The notes: generated by a model from the letters alone, not told the origin. Positions 24,535 through 36,062 are shown, counted from the first letter of the stretch. The stretch is DNA of 64,000 nucleotides from Protula sp. h YS-2021 (GCA_949752745.1 OX457027.1:84927936-84991935), one strand, 5' to 3'. Program-made: numbers and translations.

Positions 24535-25165
24535 TTCCCAATTTTTAAAATCTGCAAACTTCGAAGCTAAGTAGATTCAAAAACAAGTCGAAATTCAAAA
24601 ATTGAAAAAAGTTCTTTTTTGAGCCCTTAGTTCTAGTTTCTTCATAAAAATTTTCGGAATCTTCCGATGAAAAATGAGGGACTATATAGGTTTTTTCGTA
24701 TTTTGCCCAAATTGGCAATAAAATCGCCAAAAATAATTTAAACCAAAAAGTAAAGAAATTCCTAATGCAGTAAAAGGTTAAAAACTAGTGTTAAAAATTT
24801 GGTAAGAATCGGATAAAAAATAGAAAAGATATTCTACTTTAACTACTTTGTTCAGAAAAAAAAATTGGAAATTTGCAAATTTTTAGATGTTGCAAACTTT
24901 GAAGCTCAGTAGATTAAAAAATAAGGTGAAATACTTTTTTGACCCCTTAGTTCTAGTTTCTTCATAAAAAATTTCGGAATCTTCCGATGAAAAATGAGGG
25001 ACTAGATAGGTTTTTTCGTATTTTGCCCAAATTGGCAATAAAATCGCCAAAAATGGTTTAAACCAAAAAATAAAAAAAATTCCAAATGCAGTAAAGGGAT
25101 AGAAACTCGTGTTTAAAATTTGGTAAGAATCGGATAAAAAATAAAGTTATTCCACTTTTAACGGT
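24535..25165. repeat. ~320-bp tandem duplication (two copies)
   Basis: GAATCTTCCGATGAAAAATG occurs at about 24658 and 24978, and the surrounding 300 bp match closely in both copies. Confidence 0.8.
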
Positions 25166-25260
25166 CGCGGGACGGACAGACGGACGGCAAGACAGACGGA
25201 CGGACGACACTTGTCCCTCTCTGTATAGCCCTGTTGGCTGAAAAGCCAACTGGGCTATAA
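25160..25260. mobile_element. (GACGGACA)n run plus terminal hairpin
   Basis: A GGACGGACAGACGGACGGC-type run (25170-25205) is followed by a 16-bp stem (25224-25239 / 25244-25259, one mismatch, GAAA loop) and TAAAAGC. The same arrangement occurs at 35810-35895, and simpler hairpins occur at 26316 and 27735. I read these as the 3' ends of a non-autonomous repeat family common in marine invertebrates. Confidence 0.5.
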
Positions 25261-25261
25261 A

Positions 25262-26245
25262 AGCACAAGCCGTATGCATGACACTTTAGGGGTGCCTCTT
25301 ACAAACAATAAATGACATCGGGTCAAAAATGCAAGAGGGGATACATTTTAAAATTTTTTCTTCAAAAATTCGCCAAAAATTCAAAAATCACCCGATCGAC
25401 TAAAAAAGCACACGACGAATCCATGACGGCTTAGGGATGCCTCACACCAAAAATAATTGACATCGAATCATAACTGTAGGAGTTGACGCATTTTGAATTA
25501 TTTTCGAAATTTTTGCTTCAAAAATTCCCCAAAAATACAAAAATTGTTCGATCGACTAAAAAAGCACAAGCCGTATGCATAACCCTTTAGGGGTGCCTCA
25601 TACCAAAAATACCTGACATCGGGTCAAAAATGCAAGAGGGGATACATTTTAAAAATTTTTCTTCAAAAATTCGCCAAAAATTCAAAAATTATCCGATCGC
25701 ATAGAAAAGCACAAGCCGTATGCATGACCCCTTAGGAATGTCTCACATCTAAAATAAATGACATTGGATAAAAAATGTAGAAGGAGATACATTTTAAAAT
25801 TTTTTCTTCAAAAATTCGCCAGAAATTCAAAAATTACTCGATCGACTAAAAAAGCACAAGCCGTATGCATGACCCCTTAGGAATGCCTCATACGAAAAAT
25901 AAACGACATCGACTTAAAATTGTAGGAGTAGATGCATTTTGAATTATTTTCGAGATTTTTGCTTCAAAAATTCCCCAAAAATACAAAAATTGTTCGATCG
26001 ACTAAAAAAGCACAAGCCGTATGCACGAACTTTCAGGGGTGCCTCATACCAAAAATAAATAACATCGGGTCAAAAATGCAGGAGGAGATACATTTAAAAA
26101 AATTTTCTTCAAAAATTCGCCAAAAATTCAAAAATCACCCGATCGACTAGAAAAGCACAAGCCGTATGCACGACCCCTTAGGAATGCCTCACACCAAAAA
26201 TAAATGACATCGGATTAAAATTGTAGGAGGAGATGCATTTTGAAA
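25262..26245. repeat. ~148-bp tandem repeat, 7 copies
   Basis: AAAGCACAAGCCGTATGCAT recurs at about 25262, 25408, 25562, 25707, 25852, 26003 and 26153 (spacing 144-156). Each unit also carries TTCAAAAATTCGCCAAAAAT and CGATCGACTA. Confidence 0.9.
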
Positions 26246-26315
26246 CAAAGTTTACTAAATAAACAATTAACTAACTAACTAACTAACGGACGCCACCGCA
26301 AACCGATGGGAATAT

Positions 26316-26342
26316 CCCAGCTTACGTGTAACGTAAGCTGGG
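26316..26342. repeat. Perfect 12-bp-stem hairpin followed by CTAAAAAG
   Basis: CCCAGCTTACGT / GTA loop / ACGTAAGCTGGG, then CTAAAAAGC. It is related to the hairpins at 25224 and 27735. Confidence 0.75.
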
Positions 26343-26468
26343 CTAAAAAGCGCACATACGCTCATACTTTCAACGAATGCTACAGCCCCTGCTGTAAGAG
26401 GTTGGGGCTAGAAAGTACCAGTTATCACCAGAAATTGGAAGTTACTGAAAGAACAAATAGTAGACACA

Positions 26469-26690
26469 GAAAAGATATGATTGTATTGTATTGTATTGTT
26501 CTTTATATCCCTTTCAATTGCTATGGTTATGTCGGGATCCCCCTGCTACATTATACTGAAATGGTACATTCCAGCCCTCCTTCTAACCTTTACATGTGGA
26601 GTGCCTCACAGGGTACGATGCCTACGATCTTCCAGTCTCGAGATGGACACTCTAACCACTAGGCCACCGAGGCTGGTCGAAAAGGTATGA
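26469..26690 (-). mobile_element. tRNA-derived SINE, copy 2, box B deleted
   Basis: Same family and orientation as 12595-12834. The element runs 26678-26481 and is flanked by GAAAAGATATGA (26469-26480) and GAAAAGGTATGA (26679-26690), a 12-bp TSD with one change. About 45 bp covering box B and its neighbourhood are missing, while box A and the AATAC-type tail are kept, so this copy should not be transcribed by Pol III. Confidence 0.85.
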
Positions 26691-28530
26691 ATGCGCTTAT
26701 CAAGGGCCAGGCAGTGCAGGGGTTCGAATGAGGCTCGTCTCTACAGGCCATGTTGACGAAAAGTGCACCGTTCAACTACCAAAACCAAGAAATTCAACAA
26801 GAACACGGGGAGGAACAAGGATGTCCAATTACATGACCCAGCCCAGTTACCAAACAAGAAATTGAGAAAAACTCTAAAACGAATACTGTTAGGTCAAAAA
26901 ATGAAGAACTTTGTTTCTGAACGTAACTTTGTCATAATTTTAATACACAAAAACGGCTTTTCCCTGGTGAAATCTAAAAAAACCAGAAAAAACACACGCA
27001 CAAGCACGTCCAGGAACATGGAGAGCAGCCCATGAACGTTCACGCGTACTTTTGAAAAGATTCAATGGCAAAAACACATCCAGAAAAAAGTAGATTGGGT
27101 TAAAAACCACTTCAACAACTTCGTAAAATGCATTTAATTCGAATTTGGAAGATACCCAAAAAGGGATGTTGGAGAGGTTGGCTTTTGATGATTCACGTAT
27201 TTACATTTACACAATTTTTAAAATTCCACCATTTCAGCATTTTTTTGGTCATTTGTGAAAAAAGCAAAGTCCAGGTGAAGAAGCACCTGAGAGACTTTCG
27301 ATTAAAATTTTATTTTAAAACTATTTTAAAAGACAGGGAGAAATGAATGGTTTGACAATTCAGTTATTTACTACTATTTATTCCAGTTTTTGCTAAACTT
27401 CAAAGTTCCGCCATTTCGGCAGTTTTTGGCAAACTGCGAAAACAATAACAGCCTTGAAGGCGAACCACTGAGGCCATCCCTGCTAACATCTAAACGATTG
27501 GAAAAAAACTGCAGGAGGAGTAGCATTTTAAAAATGTGTCAAAAGGGCACAAAAAGTGCCGCCATTTTATCAGTTTTTTCGATAATCGACAAGTAATAGC
27601 CAGGTCGGGGACTACCCAGGAAACATTCCTGCTTAATATCAAAACGATTAGAGCAAAAACTGTAGTAGGAGTAGCATTTCAAAGAAAAAGTTTAACATAC
27701 GCACATACATTCAAGCTCCCTATAGTGATACGACTAACCCAGTCCGACAAAGTCGGCTGGGTTAAAAACCACCAGCCATAAAAGCGATAACGCTGGAAAA
27801 ATGAGAGAAGAAATCGACTAATTTTGACAACATAAAAATTTTTAAGAGACACACATGCGCCACATTACTGGACCAGCAATTCGACATAATTGAACAGTGG
27901 GAGCACTTTTGTGCTTTTGTTCAAAGTTTTATTTATTGCCAATATTCTGACCTCTTATTGCCAATCTGCGAACAAAATACAAATAAAAATGTCCGGGGAC
28001 ATTGTGACCAGCCCGGATTAATTGAATCAAGTATCAAAACGCATGTTGGGTCTCTAAAACTAGCACTTTAAAATACTTAGTGATGTTTTCAAGGAAATTT
28101 TCATGCTAACTTTGAAAACAATCTGACTAAAGTTGCAGAAGAACCATTTTGAAAAAACGTTTGGAAATGCCCGCCCTCCCATTTCACCCTCCAGCCAGCT
28201 AATTGTTGGTGCACTGGCAAAATTTTTCTATGGAGGACTATTCAGGAAAAATTCGGAGCAATTTTGAAATTAATCCAAACCAAATTTTTGAAAATTAGCC
28301 ACAAAAATTTAAAAAAATACACCATATTGCCAATTCTTTGTGGATCACCAAGAATATGAATTTTCAAGAGAGAAACACGTGGTGATTACGTAAGCCAAAT
28401 TTGAAAAAAAAACCCGAAGTAAATTCTTTGAAAATAACATTGGAATTTGGCTGCCAAGAAAAATGTTTGTGTCTTTGGTGTTTGGTAGTTCACCAATTAG
28501 GATGGTATATTAGGACAGACTTGCTAAAGA
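26690..28530. other. Dispersed repeats with one hairpin, no gene
   Basis: Worn repeat text (GCCATTTTGGCAGTTTTTGG, AGTAATAGCCAGGT). A hairpin TAACCCAGTCCGAC / AAA / GTCGGCTGGGTTA lies at 27735-27764 followed by AAAACC, and a palindrome AATGTCCGGGGACATT is near 27987-28003. No coding signal was recognised. Confidence 0.45.
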
Positions 28531-28532
28531 AA

Positions 28533-28886
28533 CTAGATGCTCGAGAAGCATGAATCCGCCGGGTTCGCGCAAATTGTATACCTGATGACACAAATTACAG
28601 TATCAGAGGTTTCTTGTGGAAACCTTATGTTCACACAAAGAGCTTGAAGCGTTGTGTCAACGGTAATTTTTCTACCTTTCAGTAACGTATCGGTATATAA
28701 TGCAACACCGCCTTTAGTGAAGCCATCGTTTCGGAAAACATCATGTGACGGAATGTAGAAATTGCTGTTGTCATGATGTGATGTCAACCATGTTTCACTC
28801 ACAGCTATAATGGCTGCATTTACAAGTCGCTGATCAGCACAAATGTCGATATGATGTGCTACAAGCGATCTGGTGTTTAAAGAAAC
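28533..28886 (-). pseudogene. LINE (non-LTR retrotransposon) endonuclease fragment
   Basis: Minus-strand translation reads LNTRSLVAHHIDICADQR, then AVSETWLTSHHDNSNFYIPS, then GFTKGGVALYTDTLL. This is the ...SETWL...GGVALY signature of the apurinic-type (EEP) endonuclease at the N-terminus of ORF2 in CR1/Jockey/RTE-like LINEs. The frame is lost near 28575. No reverse transcriptase follows, so it is a short relic. Motif recognition only; the clade was not determined. Confidence 0.75.
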
Positions 28887-28914
28887 TGCATACTGCCCCT
28901 CGCAGAATATACAA

Positions 28915-30182
28915 GAGAATCTTGGGTAAAATCTTAAATCAATCCATCAGTTTCTGCAATTTTTTAAAGTTTTGCCATTTTGGCAATTTTGCTCGGATCC
29001 GGTCGAATCCTGGTCACTGCACTGCGGGATGCTTAGGAGGAGCCATGGGTAAAATCTTAAATCAATCCACTCACTAATGCGGCCTGTAGGCGCGTGAGAC
29101 CGATATGTGTTATGCTCATTCCTAATTCATTTCTTCCATTTTTTTAAGTTTTGTCATTTTGACAATTTTTCTCGGATCCGGTCGAATCCTGGTTACTGCA
29201 CTGCGGGATGCTTAGGAGCAGCCATGGGTAAATTCTGAAATCAATCCACCCACTAATGCGGGCTGTAGGGGCGTGAGACTGATGTGTGTTATGCAAAGTC
29301 CTTATTCAGTTTCTGCAATTTTTTAAAGTTTTGCCATTTTGGCAATTTTGCTCCGATCCCATCGAATCCTGGTCACTGCACTGCGGGATGCTTAGGAGCA
29401 GCCCTTGGTAAATTCTTAAATCAATCTACCCACTAATGCGGGCTGTAGGCGCGTGAGACTGATGTGTGTTATGCAAAGTCCTTATTCAGTTTCTGCAATT
29501 TTTTAAAGTTTTGCCATTTTGGCAATTTCGCTCCGATCCCGTCGAATCGTGGTCACTGCACTGCGGGATGCTTAGGAGCATCCCTGGGTAAAATCTGAAA
29601 TCAATCCAACCTCTAATGCGGGCTGTAGGCGCGTGAGACCGATATGTGTTATGCTCATTCCTAATTCATTTCTTCCATTTTTTTAAGTTTTGTCATTTTG
29701 ACAATTTTTCTCGGATCCGGTCGAATCCTGGTCACTGCACTGTGGGATGCTTAGGAGCAGCCCTGGGTAAAAGCTGAAATCAATCCACCCACTAATGCGG
29801 GCTGTAGGCGCGTGAGACTGATGTGTGTTATGCAAAGTCCTTATTCAGTTTCTGCAATTTTTTAAAGTTTTGCCATTTTGGCAATTTTGCTCCGATCCCG
29901 TCGAATCCTGATCACTGCACTGCGGGATGCTTAGGAGCAGCCATGGGTAAAATCTTAAATCAATCCACCCACTAATGCGGGCTGTAGGCGCGTTAGACTG
30001 ATGTGTGTTATGCAAAGTCCTTATTCAGTTTCTGCATTTTTTTTAAATTTTGCAATTTTGGCAATTTTGCTCCGATCCCGTCGAATCCTGGTCACTGCAC
30101 TGCGGAATGCTTAGGAGCACCCCTGGCTAAAATCTGAAATCAATCCACCCACTAATGCGGGCTGTAGGCGCGTGAGACTGAA
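28915..30182. repeat. 180-bp tandem repeat, 7 copies
   Basis: CACTGCACTGCGGGATGCTT recurs every 179-181 bp (about 29015, 29195, 29374, 29554, 29734, 29913, 30094), together with AATGCGGGCTGTAGGCGCGT. It ends directly in a GACGGACAGACGG run (30188-30225). Confidence 0.92.
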
Positions 30183-31377
30183 ATTGCACAGACGGACAGA
30201 CGGACGGACAGACAGACGGACAGAGTGAAAACTATATCCGTCCGGTTCCCGGCGGATAACAAGATGGAAAAAGAAGGAGTTAGTTAGATAAATAGTTGTT
30301 TGATTGGTTTAACGACACTGCAGGTCATATTGTGTCATTCCTGGTAAAAATAAGGAAGAATGAAGAATGAAGAAATAGTAAAAGACGAGTTAGAAAGAAA
30401 GAAATTCAGATTAGTAGCCTCTCAGGCCATGCACAGAACAGAAAGCAGTAGGCGTATACTTAAGATTCCCGCACCCTCCCCCAATCCGCACTGGGTACCA
30501 AGAAAAAATGCCCCATTTAACCATTTTTTCCGATTGCCAAAAAGTAAGCTTTCAAGGGAGGTCTGATTGGAGAATATTACAAAAAATTCAAAACGGATCC
30601 GATCAAAATTGTAAAAGATGCATTTTGAAAACTGAATACCAAAAATAAACAAGATTGCCCATGGACAATGTTCTAGCTCACGATTGCTGATATCAAGATT
30701 TATAAAGTATAAGTATAACCTGTAATTAAAATTTCAACACAGTAAGGCTTCTGTCAAGATTTCAATACAAAAATTGCTTATTGACAATATATCCACCAGT
30801 TCTATCAGAAGTGTAAAACGTTTCTATTTAAATCATATGAAGAGTTACGTGTTCGTGAAAATTGGTTTATGGCTAATATTTCTATCAATTTTAGGTGAAT
30901 AATAAAAAAGTAATAGCCAGTTGGATACTAAAGCCTGCCACCTTTAATAGGAATTCCAAGAGATTAAGGTCAAATACCTAGAGCCACTTGCGTTTCCAAT
31001 AATGTTTTGGTAAATCACCAAAATAAGTCACAGCCAGATAGGTACTAATTTCCTACTTCCACAATTCAAAATTGGCTTGTCGCCAGTATATGCGCCACTT
31101 TGTTCCGAATTACGAAAAAACTGCAATAACCAGGTAAGTTACCAATGACCACGATCTTTAATTAAATTTTCAAGACAGTAAGGCCATTTCTCTGGTGTGA
31201 GTGAAGAATTTACTGATTTTTTTTATATTTTTCGGTAGTATTTCCGCCATTTTTTTATATTTTTCGGTAGTATTTCCGCCATTTTTTGCCAATTACCAAA
31301 AAAGTAATAGCCGGGTACTCAGGAATACCTGCTGACTATAAATGAAGTTTCAAGACAGTAAGGCTATTTCCTTGAGT
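30183..31377. other. GACGGACA run, then degenerate ~150-200-bp repeats
   Basis: Blocks of TTTCAAGACAGTAAGGC, TTTCGCCATTTTTTGCCAAT and AAAAAGTAATAGCCAGGTA recur at irregular spacing. No gene was recognised. The array is interrupted by the MULE at 31386. Confidence 0.5.
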
Positions 31378-31393
31378 TGGTCAAGAGGAGTCT

Positions 31394-31520
31394 AGGCCCA
31401 ACATCCCACCCCCGACCGAAACCGCCCCGGCCCTACCCCCAGTATATCCCCCCTCCCCGACTAAAACCCCCGGCGGCCTAACCCCCCCCCCCTCACCCAA
31501 AACTCCCCGGTCTATTTTAC
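31394..31520. repeat. Left TIR of the MULE
   Basis: C-rich arm pairing with 33540-33602. CCGAAACCGCCCCGG here matches CCGAAACCCCCCGG on the other strand of the right arm. Confidence 0.65.
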
Positions 31521-31872
31521 ATTTTGTAATTGCGATACATCTACGTTGTTAATTACACTCAAATGCCCAATTAAGAGATCACACGGCGTTTAAAATTGCA
31601 ATTTCTCAACCACTGAAGGCATTGATGATCATTATAAAAGAAACTTCACACATGCATTGATGATAGCACTCAGTTTTTTTTAAATTGCAATTGCTCTTAC
31701 GATTGATGAGTGTGCACACATCATATGCCGGTTGCGAGACCAGTCGAGTTTACAAATTACAATTTCTCTTGCGATAGATGTGGCTCATATCCAATGTGAT
31801 TCACTTGAATGGGTAATTTAGTGAAAAATAGCTTCAATACTAACAAGTCCTAAAAAAAATCATACTACAATC

Positions 31873-33344
31873 ATGGAATACAGGACATCTGCTGAAGGAA
31901 ATCCAAAGATATTGTACCAAAGGCATTTGTACGTAAGGAAAAAAAATCTAGCAAATGGCTAAAGAGCGCCAGAACAAGGCTTTTCAGGGAGAACGTAAAG
32001 CTAAGATCAGAGTTCCAGGTGACGAGGTCATTTTTGAACCAAATGAGCACACCAATGCTCCTGAACCTGGCCGAGGTGAAATGCTAAAGAAGTCATTAAG
32101 TGCCGAGCCTTAGATACGGAAGAGACCCCGCAACATATAATTGCAACATGTGTCGAGGCGTTGAGTGCAGGTAATAATTTTAATATGATATGACACTCAG
32201 TTTTTATCTAAAATTTCATTAGAATATAACTTTTTATATGATAAAGGCATTTTCCTTTTCTGTTTCAGATGCATCACACCAGTTGCCTGCTGCCCGATCC
32301 ATCCGGTGGAACATCTGGAAATTGCGCAAAATTCACAACCAACCGCACCCACTACCCTAGGACCGCGCCTCCGTTCGTATTCCGGAGCAGTACAGAACGC
32401 TCGCTAGAGGTGAACGCTTTTGTACGATAGTGGCAAAGCTGACCAGGACCGAATTTTAATATTTGGAACTGACCTCACATTGGACGTGATAGACAATGCT
32501 GAACATTGGTTCATGGATGGGACATGCAAAATTATACCCGAGCTGTTTTTTTAGCTTTACCATCCATGTTTCTACCACAAACGGATACGTGGTGTCATGC
32601 GCTTATGCCCTTTTGCCAAATAAGACGCATAACACGCAAGACCGGTTATTTGCCCGGTTGAGAGCTTTGCGTCCGCACATGCTGACGCGTACCATTATGA
32701 TGGATTTTGAGCAAGTGGCAATGGCAAATAGAGAAGAGGCTTTCCCCCTGGCAGTGCTAAATGGCTGCTTTTACCATTTGTCACAGAATGTGTTCCATAA
32801 AGTTCAGGCTAAGGGTCTGCAAAATACGTACTGTGCAGATAATGAATTCGCAACGTATGTGCGCATGATACTGGCTTTGGCATTCGTCCCGTTGCAAAAT
32901 GCGGGAGCGTCCTTTGAGGTCCTCCAGCAGGAGGCACCAGGGGCTCTAGCTCCTGTTTTGGATTATTTTGAGGACACCTACATAGGACGTTTACGCCGTC
33001 GGAACAGAGGTAACCCGAAATTCGCCCACACAAAGTGGAACATCCATGATCGCGTCGTGGAGGATTTTCCGCGGACGAACAGCCACTGCGAAGGTTAGCA
33101 TAGGAAAATACTGGCATCCGTCACAGCTCATAATCCAAATCTTTGGCGATTTTTGGATGTCCTAAAGAAGGAAAAGGGAGTCACAAATCTCCAACTGGCA
33201 CAGGTAGCTGGTGGGCAAGCTGGCCCAAAACCGCGGAGTCAGTATCGCGAAACAACGCAAAGACTGGCCACTGTTGTCGCCGGCTTCCAGTACAGGCCCA
33301 TTCTTGACTTCCTGCGTGGTATTGCGTACAATATCCATATGTAA
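31873..33344 (+). pseudogene. FLYWCH/MULE transposase pseudogene, one intron
   Basis: Exon 1 is about 31873-32170 and exon 2 is 32269-33344; the intron 32171-32268 has GTAATA and TTTCTGTTTCAG. Exon 1 starts MEYRTSAEGNPKILYQ, carries a FLYWCH-like finger region with NEHTNAPEP, and ends TPQHIIATCVEALSA. Exon 2 holds the MULE transposase domain: HWFMDGTCKIIPELFF, IHVSTTNGYVV, TIMMDFEQVAM (catalytic D region), NGCFYHLSQNVFHKVQ (the C/H-x-x-F/H element), and the C-terminus RPILDFLRGIAYNIHM. Lesions: frame changes in exon 1 (an A8 run near 31940 and another near 32095), TAG near 32358, a frame change near 32430, TAG and a frame change near 32548-32557, and TAG at 33096. It is therefore inactive, although long parts remain readable. 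Confidence 0.85.
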
Positions 33345-33539
33345 GGCGCTTCAAAGACTGCTTGATTATTTCAGTAATTTTCAGTAGTTTCTTAGTAAAG
33401 AGTTCGTGTAAATTTTAGTAAAGAGTTCGCGAATTCAAGTTTTGTAGTTGGAGAGTTGAAATGTTAGCTTTGTCATGATGTGTAAGCGATTAGGAGAAAG
33501 TGAAAATAAATTGAAGAAATTATCATTGCACATTTTCTT

Positions 33540-33602
33540 TGAGGGGGGTTTGACCCGGGGTTAGAGCCGGGGGGTTTCGGCTGGGGGGGGGGGGTTCGGC
33601 CT
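33540..33602. repeat. Right TIR of the MULE
   Basis: G-rich arm (GGGGTTAGAGCCGGGGGG, TTTCGGCTGGGG), the inverse of the left TIR. The G run at 33585-33595 may have varied in length. Confidence 0.65.
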
Positions 33603-33615
33603 GTTCCTGGTCAAG

Positions 33616-35460
33616 CTTTTATATGCAAAAAGACCAGCTCTTTATATAAAATTTGGAGACAGTACGGGCATTTCTGAGTAGTAATGATTGCTAACCTTAC
33701 TCAAACGTTCAAGAAAATGAAGCTATTTTCCTGTTCGTCAAGATTTGACTGATTTTTTCTCCAAAATTTTCGCCTAATATTGGCAATTGGCAAAGCAACA
33801 ATCAGGTTGACACTTATGCACTCTTCCTTCAACCAAAATTTCAGAGCTTTTCCAAGAAAACCCCAGGAGGACCCCAGGAAATTGTTTTGACCAAGTGTTC
33901 CGCTAATATCTACCAAACTGCCAAAAAAGAAATAGCCAGCTAGGCTAATGTGTTAGTGTCACATAAAATTACAAAACAACGAGGATTTTTTCCCTGAGTT
34001 CGCTACAATTTTATTGAAAATTTGTTGGTTTTTCGCCAAAATTTTCGCCATTTTTTCGCCGATCACCAAATACATTAATAGCTGGTAGACAGCAATACTT
34101 CCTATCTTAAACTTAAATTTCAAGATAGTAAGATTACTTTTGTGGAGTTTGTTAAGATTTTACTGAAAATGTTTCTCCAACTTTTAGCCAATCACCAATA
34201 TTTAATAAGCATAAAGGTACTAAGACCTGCTACCTTCACATAAAATTTCAAGACAATTTTTCTCTAAGTTAGTTAACATTTTACGAAAAAATGGTTTTTA
34301 ATAATATTTTCGTCAATTTTTGGAGAATCACCCAAGTAAACAACAGAGAGGTGGGCCCTTATGCACCCTACCTTCATCCAACATTTTAGAACGTTCTTAC
34401 GAAAACCCTAGCAAATACGTTTTAATGAAAATTGAATTTTAGTCAATATTCCAGCAGTAAGTTATGATTTTAGTGAATTTTTTTAGGGTTTTCGCCAAAA
34501 GTCTTGTCCAATCACTAAAATTGCAACAGGTAGGTAGTATGGCATGCTACATTTCCTCCAATTTTCTAGATAGTAAGATTTTTTCTAAAGTTCAAGATTT
34601 TACTGAATAATTTTTGGTTTTTCGCCATATTTTTGGCCAATCACCAAACAAAGTAACAGTCAGGTACATAATATTGCCCCAAGACGGCAAAACCATTTTC
34701 CTGGAATTAGTTAAGATTTTACTAAAACTGTTTTAGTTTTTCGCCAATTTTCAAGAAAGTAAAACGATTTCCCTCCTATTAGTTAAAATTTTACTTAAAA
34801 TTTTAAAGTTTTTCGCCAAATTTTCCGCTATTTTTTTTGTCAATCTCCGTGAAAGGTAATTGCCAGGTAGGTAGTAACGTTTGCTATCTCCACCTAAAAT
34901 TTCAAGACACTTAAGATTATTTTCCTGGATTTAGTAAAGATTTTGCAATAAATTACCTTTTTCGCAAATATTTCCGCCACTTTTCTGCCACTCGCCAAAA
35001 CAAGTAGTAGATAAGTGGACAGTTGTTAACCCTACCTTGCACCAAATTGTTTCCATGAAAAGCCTAGGAGTTTCGTTTTACGGAAACCTAATCACCAAAA
35101 AAAGGAATCACGAAGTAGGTACTAACGTTTGATACCTCCACTTTAAATTTCAAGACAGTAAGGCTGTGTACTTGACGTCAATCAAGATTTTAATACAAAA
35201 ATGATGTATCGCTAAAATGTACCCCAATGTTTGGCGAATCGCCAGAAAAATAACAGCCACGTGTTTCGGCCTCCCTAGCGTTAGTAACGATTTTAACAAG
35301 AACTGGTTTTTCGCCAATGTTTCCGCATTTTTTACGACTTACGAAAAACAGCAATAATCAGGTAAGTACGAATGGCCACTATCTTTGATCAAAATTTCAA
35401 GAGGAAGACCATTTCTGTGGTACGAGTTAAGATTTAACTGAATTGTTTTGGTTTTTGTTG
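33616..35460. repeat. Degenerate ~150-200-bp repeat array, second part
   Basis: Continuation of the array at 30.7-31.4 kb with the same words (TTTCAAGA-AGTAAG, GTTAAGATTTTACT, TTTTTCGCCAA, AATCACCAAAAAGTAATAGC-AGGTAGGTA). Units are too diverged to set a consensus by eye. Confidence 0.55.
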
Positions 35461-35960
35461 AAATGCGTCCAGCCGACCTTGGAATATGGTGTCAAAAAGC
35501 AACAGATGTGCAAAATTTCAAAGTCTCACAGTGACCATGACCTTTGATCCAAGGTCACTCAAAGGTAATCAGGTCACGACCCTTTTCCACACGAGCCACA
35601 TGCCAACTTTGGTTGAAATCCGTCCAACTGAATTTGAGATATCGTTTCCAACAGGAAAGCTTTACACACTTTACAATGAAACTAAAAATCCAACTTAAAA
35701 AATTCATCAAAAATCCAACTTTAACGAACCGCTAAAAAAATTGGCGTGGCATCAAGCTATGACCAAAAACTATCAGACCAAATGGTCTACACATCTAACG
35801 AGTGGTAACGGCCGGACGGACGGACGGACAGACGGACAGGCAGACGGGCAGAGCCCCCTCCGGGGTATAAAGCCCTGGTTGGGGGCTAAAAAGCAGCATT
35901 TTGACAAATTGTTTACACAGACACACACAGCGAACGACGGATAAAAATGATTGGAATAGC
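35460..35960. mobile_element. Repeat block ending in (GACGGACA)n and hairpins
   Basis: 35500-35660 is text with TGACCTTTGATCCAAGGTCA-type palindromes. Then come a GGACGGACGGACAGACGGAC run (35814-35852), CCCCCTCCGGGG, AGCCCTGGTTGGGGGCT and TAAAAAGC. The same order occurs at 25160-25260. Confidence 0.45.
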
Positions 35961-36062
35961 CCATCCACGGGGCTAAATATATTACGTAAGTGTTTAGGAA
36001 TAAAATGTCAAATTTTTGTCATCCACTGTATCGAATTGGTAGGCGAATTGTGACCAGATTAC

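Larger units (their letters stand above)
31378..33615 (+). mobile_element. MULE-type DNA transposon with C-rich TIRs and 8-bp TSD
   Basis: The element spans 31386-33607 (about 2.2 kb) between direct repeats TGGTCAAG (31378-31385 and 33608-33615). The ends are C-rich on the left and G-rich on the right. The left starts GGCCCAACATCCCACCCCCG and the inverted right end starts GGCCGAACCCCCCCCC; both continue into CCGAAACC and CCGG-CTA. It encodes one Mutator-like transposase (31873-33344). It sits inside the degenerate repeat array, whose text resumes in register on both sides. Confidence 0.8.

Noticed and set aside
28915..30182. CRISPR-like regular repeat
   Set aside because: The 180-bp units are directly tandem with no unique spacers, and the sequence is animal DNA.
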